From Flavobacterium sp. 83 (GTDB lineage: Bacteria > Bacteroidota > Bacteroidia > Flavobacteriales > Flavobacteriaceae): a DNA stretch of 64,000 bases. The number at the start of each line of letters is the position of its first letter. Position 1 is the first letter of the stretch. Below are positions 62,702 through 64,000 of the stretch, piece by piece. The DNA is taken from NCBI RefSeq assembly GCF_000744835.1, contig NZ_JQMS01000001.1, forward strand, positions 1,922,001 to 1,986,000. The letters run 5' to 3'. A program made the translations under genes and the position numbers. The notes below the pieces were generated by a model that saw only the letters and a list, made by a program, of their open reading frames with translations, made no database searches and had not been told where the DNA came from.

Positions 62702-63798
62702 GGCTTATTTATATAGTTCCAAACATAAATAATGAAGGTGGTGTTGCTAGAGTCCTTTCGATAAAAGCTAATTATCTTGTTGAAAAATTAGGATATGAAG
62801 TTCATATTCTAACGCAAAATGAAGGTTTTTATCCTTTGTTTTATTCTTTTAATTCCAATATTGTTTTTCATGATATACATTTGAAAGGTAATTTTTTTCA
62901 GTTTTTTAATTCTTATTCTAAAGGTTTAAAAAGTAAAATTAAAGTAATTCACCCCGATGTTATTGTTGTTTGCGATAATGGTTTAAAAGCATATTCAATT
63001 CCTTTTATTTTAAAAAACAAAATCCCGCTTATTCTGGAAATGCACAGTTCGAGGTTTATTGAGGAAAGAGAATTTAGTAAAAATATTTTAATAAAAGTTA
63101 GAACTGATTTTATCCATGCCCTTAAAAAAATCGGAATAAAGAAATACGATCAATTTGTTGTTGAAACAAGGGAAAGTGTGGCAGAATGGGAAGTGAAAAA
63201 TACAACTGTAATTCCAAATCCCCTTTGGTTTGCACCAGGAAAATCCAGTGCTTTAGAAAATAAAAAAGCTATTGCTGTTGGGCGACATGTTTATGAAAAA
63301 GGATTTGATCGAATGTTGCAAATTTGGGAAAAAGTGGTTGCCAAACATCCGGATTGGATATTGGAAATTTATGGAAAATCATCAGAAAATTTTGCTTTGC
63401 AATCGTTAGCTAAAAGCCTGAATATTTCTGATAATGTTGTTTTTTATGAACCGGTTCAAGATATTGATGAAAAGTATTTACAAGCTTCATTTTATCTGAT
63501 GACTTCTCGATTTGAAGGTTTTGGTATGGTTTTGATTGAAGCTATGGCTTCCGGATTGCCATGTATTGCTTATAATTGTCCTTGTGGCCCAAGAGCTATA
63601 ATTTCTCATAACGCAGATGGTTTTTTAATCGAAAATGGGAATGAATCGGATTATATTAAAGCAATTGAGACTCTGATCGAAAATGCGGCATTAAGAAAAG
63701 AAATGGGTAAAAATGCGAAAATAGCAACCGAAAAATACAATATAGACTCCATCATGCAAACATGGAATCAACTATTTATTGAAATCAAAAAGAATTAA
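62698..63798 (+). CDS. Family 4 glycosyltransferase
   Basis: 366 residues, GT-B fold: EGGVARVLSIKANYLVEKLGY at the N-terminus, KKAIAVGRHVYEKGFDRMLQIWEKV at the domain border, and TSRFEGFGMVLIEAMASGLPCIAY containing the ExxxE pair. NCPCGPRAII is typical of sugar-transferring GT4 enzymes in the O-antigen or capsule loci. It starts in an ATGA overlap with the ketoisomerase gene. The substrate is unknown. Confidence 0.94.
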   Translation: MRLIYIVPNINNEGGVARVLSIKANYLVEKLGYEVHILTQNEGFYPLFYSFNSNIVFHDIHLKGNFFQFFNSYSKGLKSKIKVIHPDVIVVCDNGLKAYSIPFILKNKIPLILEMHSSRFIEEREFSKNILIKVRTDFIHALKKIGIKKYDQFVVETRESVAEWEVKNTTVIPNPLWFAPGKSSALENKKAIAVGRHVYEKGFDRMLQIWEKVVAKHPDWILEIYGKSSENFALQSLAKSLNISDNVVFYEPVQDIDEKYLQASFYLMTSRFEGFGMVLIEAMASGLPCIAYNCPCGPRAIISHNADGFLIENGNESDYIKAIETLIENAALRKEMGKNAKIATEKYNIDSIMQTWNQLFIEIKKN

Positions 63799-63803
63799 AT
63801 TTT

Positions 63804-64000
63804 CTATTTTATTGAACACAAATATCCAATTCGGAACAAATTAAAAAAGAATAAATTCGGGTTATTTCCAGTTAAATTTTTTGTCAGTGGTTTTTCATTA
63901 AATGTATAGATTTTTGAAATGAAACCAGTAGATTTTGTTCTTTTTAAAAAATGATATAATTGAAGTAATCGTATAAAATCAATATCAATTTTCTTTTCTT
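63804..64000 (-). CDS. Partial open frame at the window edge (minus strand)
   Basis: The minus strand is open for 64 codons from the right edge to a TAG at 63804-63806, ending FNLFRIGYLCSIK. The hydrophobic and aromatic composition looks like coding sequence, and the frame would be convergent with the GT4 gene, but nothing specific is recognised. It could be the C-terminus of a further polysaccharide locus protein. Confidence 0.4.
   Translation of the reverse strand, partial: EKKIDIDFIRLLQLYHFLKRTKSTGFISKIYTFNEKPLTKNLTGNNPNLFFFNLFRIGYLCSIK

Overview
The window looks like a stretch of a Flavobacterium (Bacteroidota) chromosome. It is AT-rich, has almost no Shine-Dalgarno sequences, and many genes are preceded by the Bacteroidota -7 element TAnnTTTG, sometimes with a -33 TTG about 19-21 bases upstream. 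Gene content and order fit too: dnaA beside a LMW phosphatase and an RsmI-like methylase, grpE-dnaJ beside a NatAB-type exporter, purA-fur-spoT, and a two-subunit methylmalonyl-CoA mutase downstream of udk-divIC. I found no rRNA, tRNA, CRISPR array, complete insertion sequence or prophage.

Layout. 1-3 kb: end of a GNAT gene, MltG and two envelope proteins. 3-8.7 kb (minus): small exported protein, mutB, mutA, divIC, udk. 8.8-14 kb: Crp-like regulator, pirin, YceI, pseudo-receiver, then a dienoyl-CoA reductase-like SDR, an aminotransferase and a paralogue of the small exported protein. 14.5-23 kb: rsmI-like, LMW-PTP, dnaA, thioesterase, YigZ, HAD phosphatase, ribD, GNAT, prmC and a MacB-type permease. 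23-32 kb: hisS, grpE, dnaJ, NatAB-like exporter, a sigma-54 activator without a DNA-binding domain, a one-lobe DEAD-box-like protein, DUF2007, and an antitoxin with a toxin broken by a nonsense codon. 32-44 kb: HAD, mtaB, FabG-like SDR, PPK2, OmpA/OmpW-like barrel, MATE exporter, SPFH protein, meaB. 44-56 kb: an Rrf2/NmrA-like pair with two matching operators, transporters, 1-Cys peroxiredoxin, NudK, GH5 lipoprotein, purA, fur, spoT, a SpoU methylase. 56-64 kb: a surface polysaccharide locus with a FemAB-like transferase, sugar aminotransferase, Wzx-type flippase, three glycosyltransferases and a 3,4-ketoisomerase, suggesting a 3-amino-3,6-dideoxyhexose in the O-antigen or capsule.

The most interesting structure lies between genes. 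One repeat family (five copies, about 80-110 bases, fixed ends GGAGCTATTT and GGGCTA, variable hairpin between) always lies upstream of a gene and in the same orientation; in three copies it ends 11-26 bases before the start codon. A second family (three copies, about 60 bases, nested palindromes beginning ACCATTAAG) occurs only between convergent genes and shows compensatory changes in its arms. A third, dispersed repeat (core GAGCGCAGTCGA) has entered the coding sequence of the sugar aminotransferase in frame, close to the active-site region.
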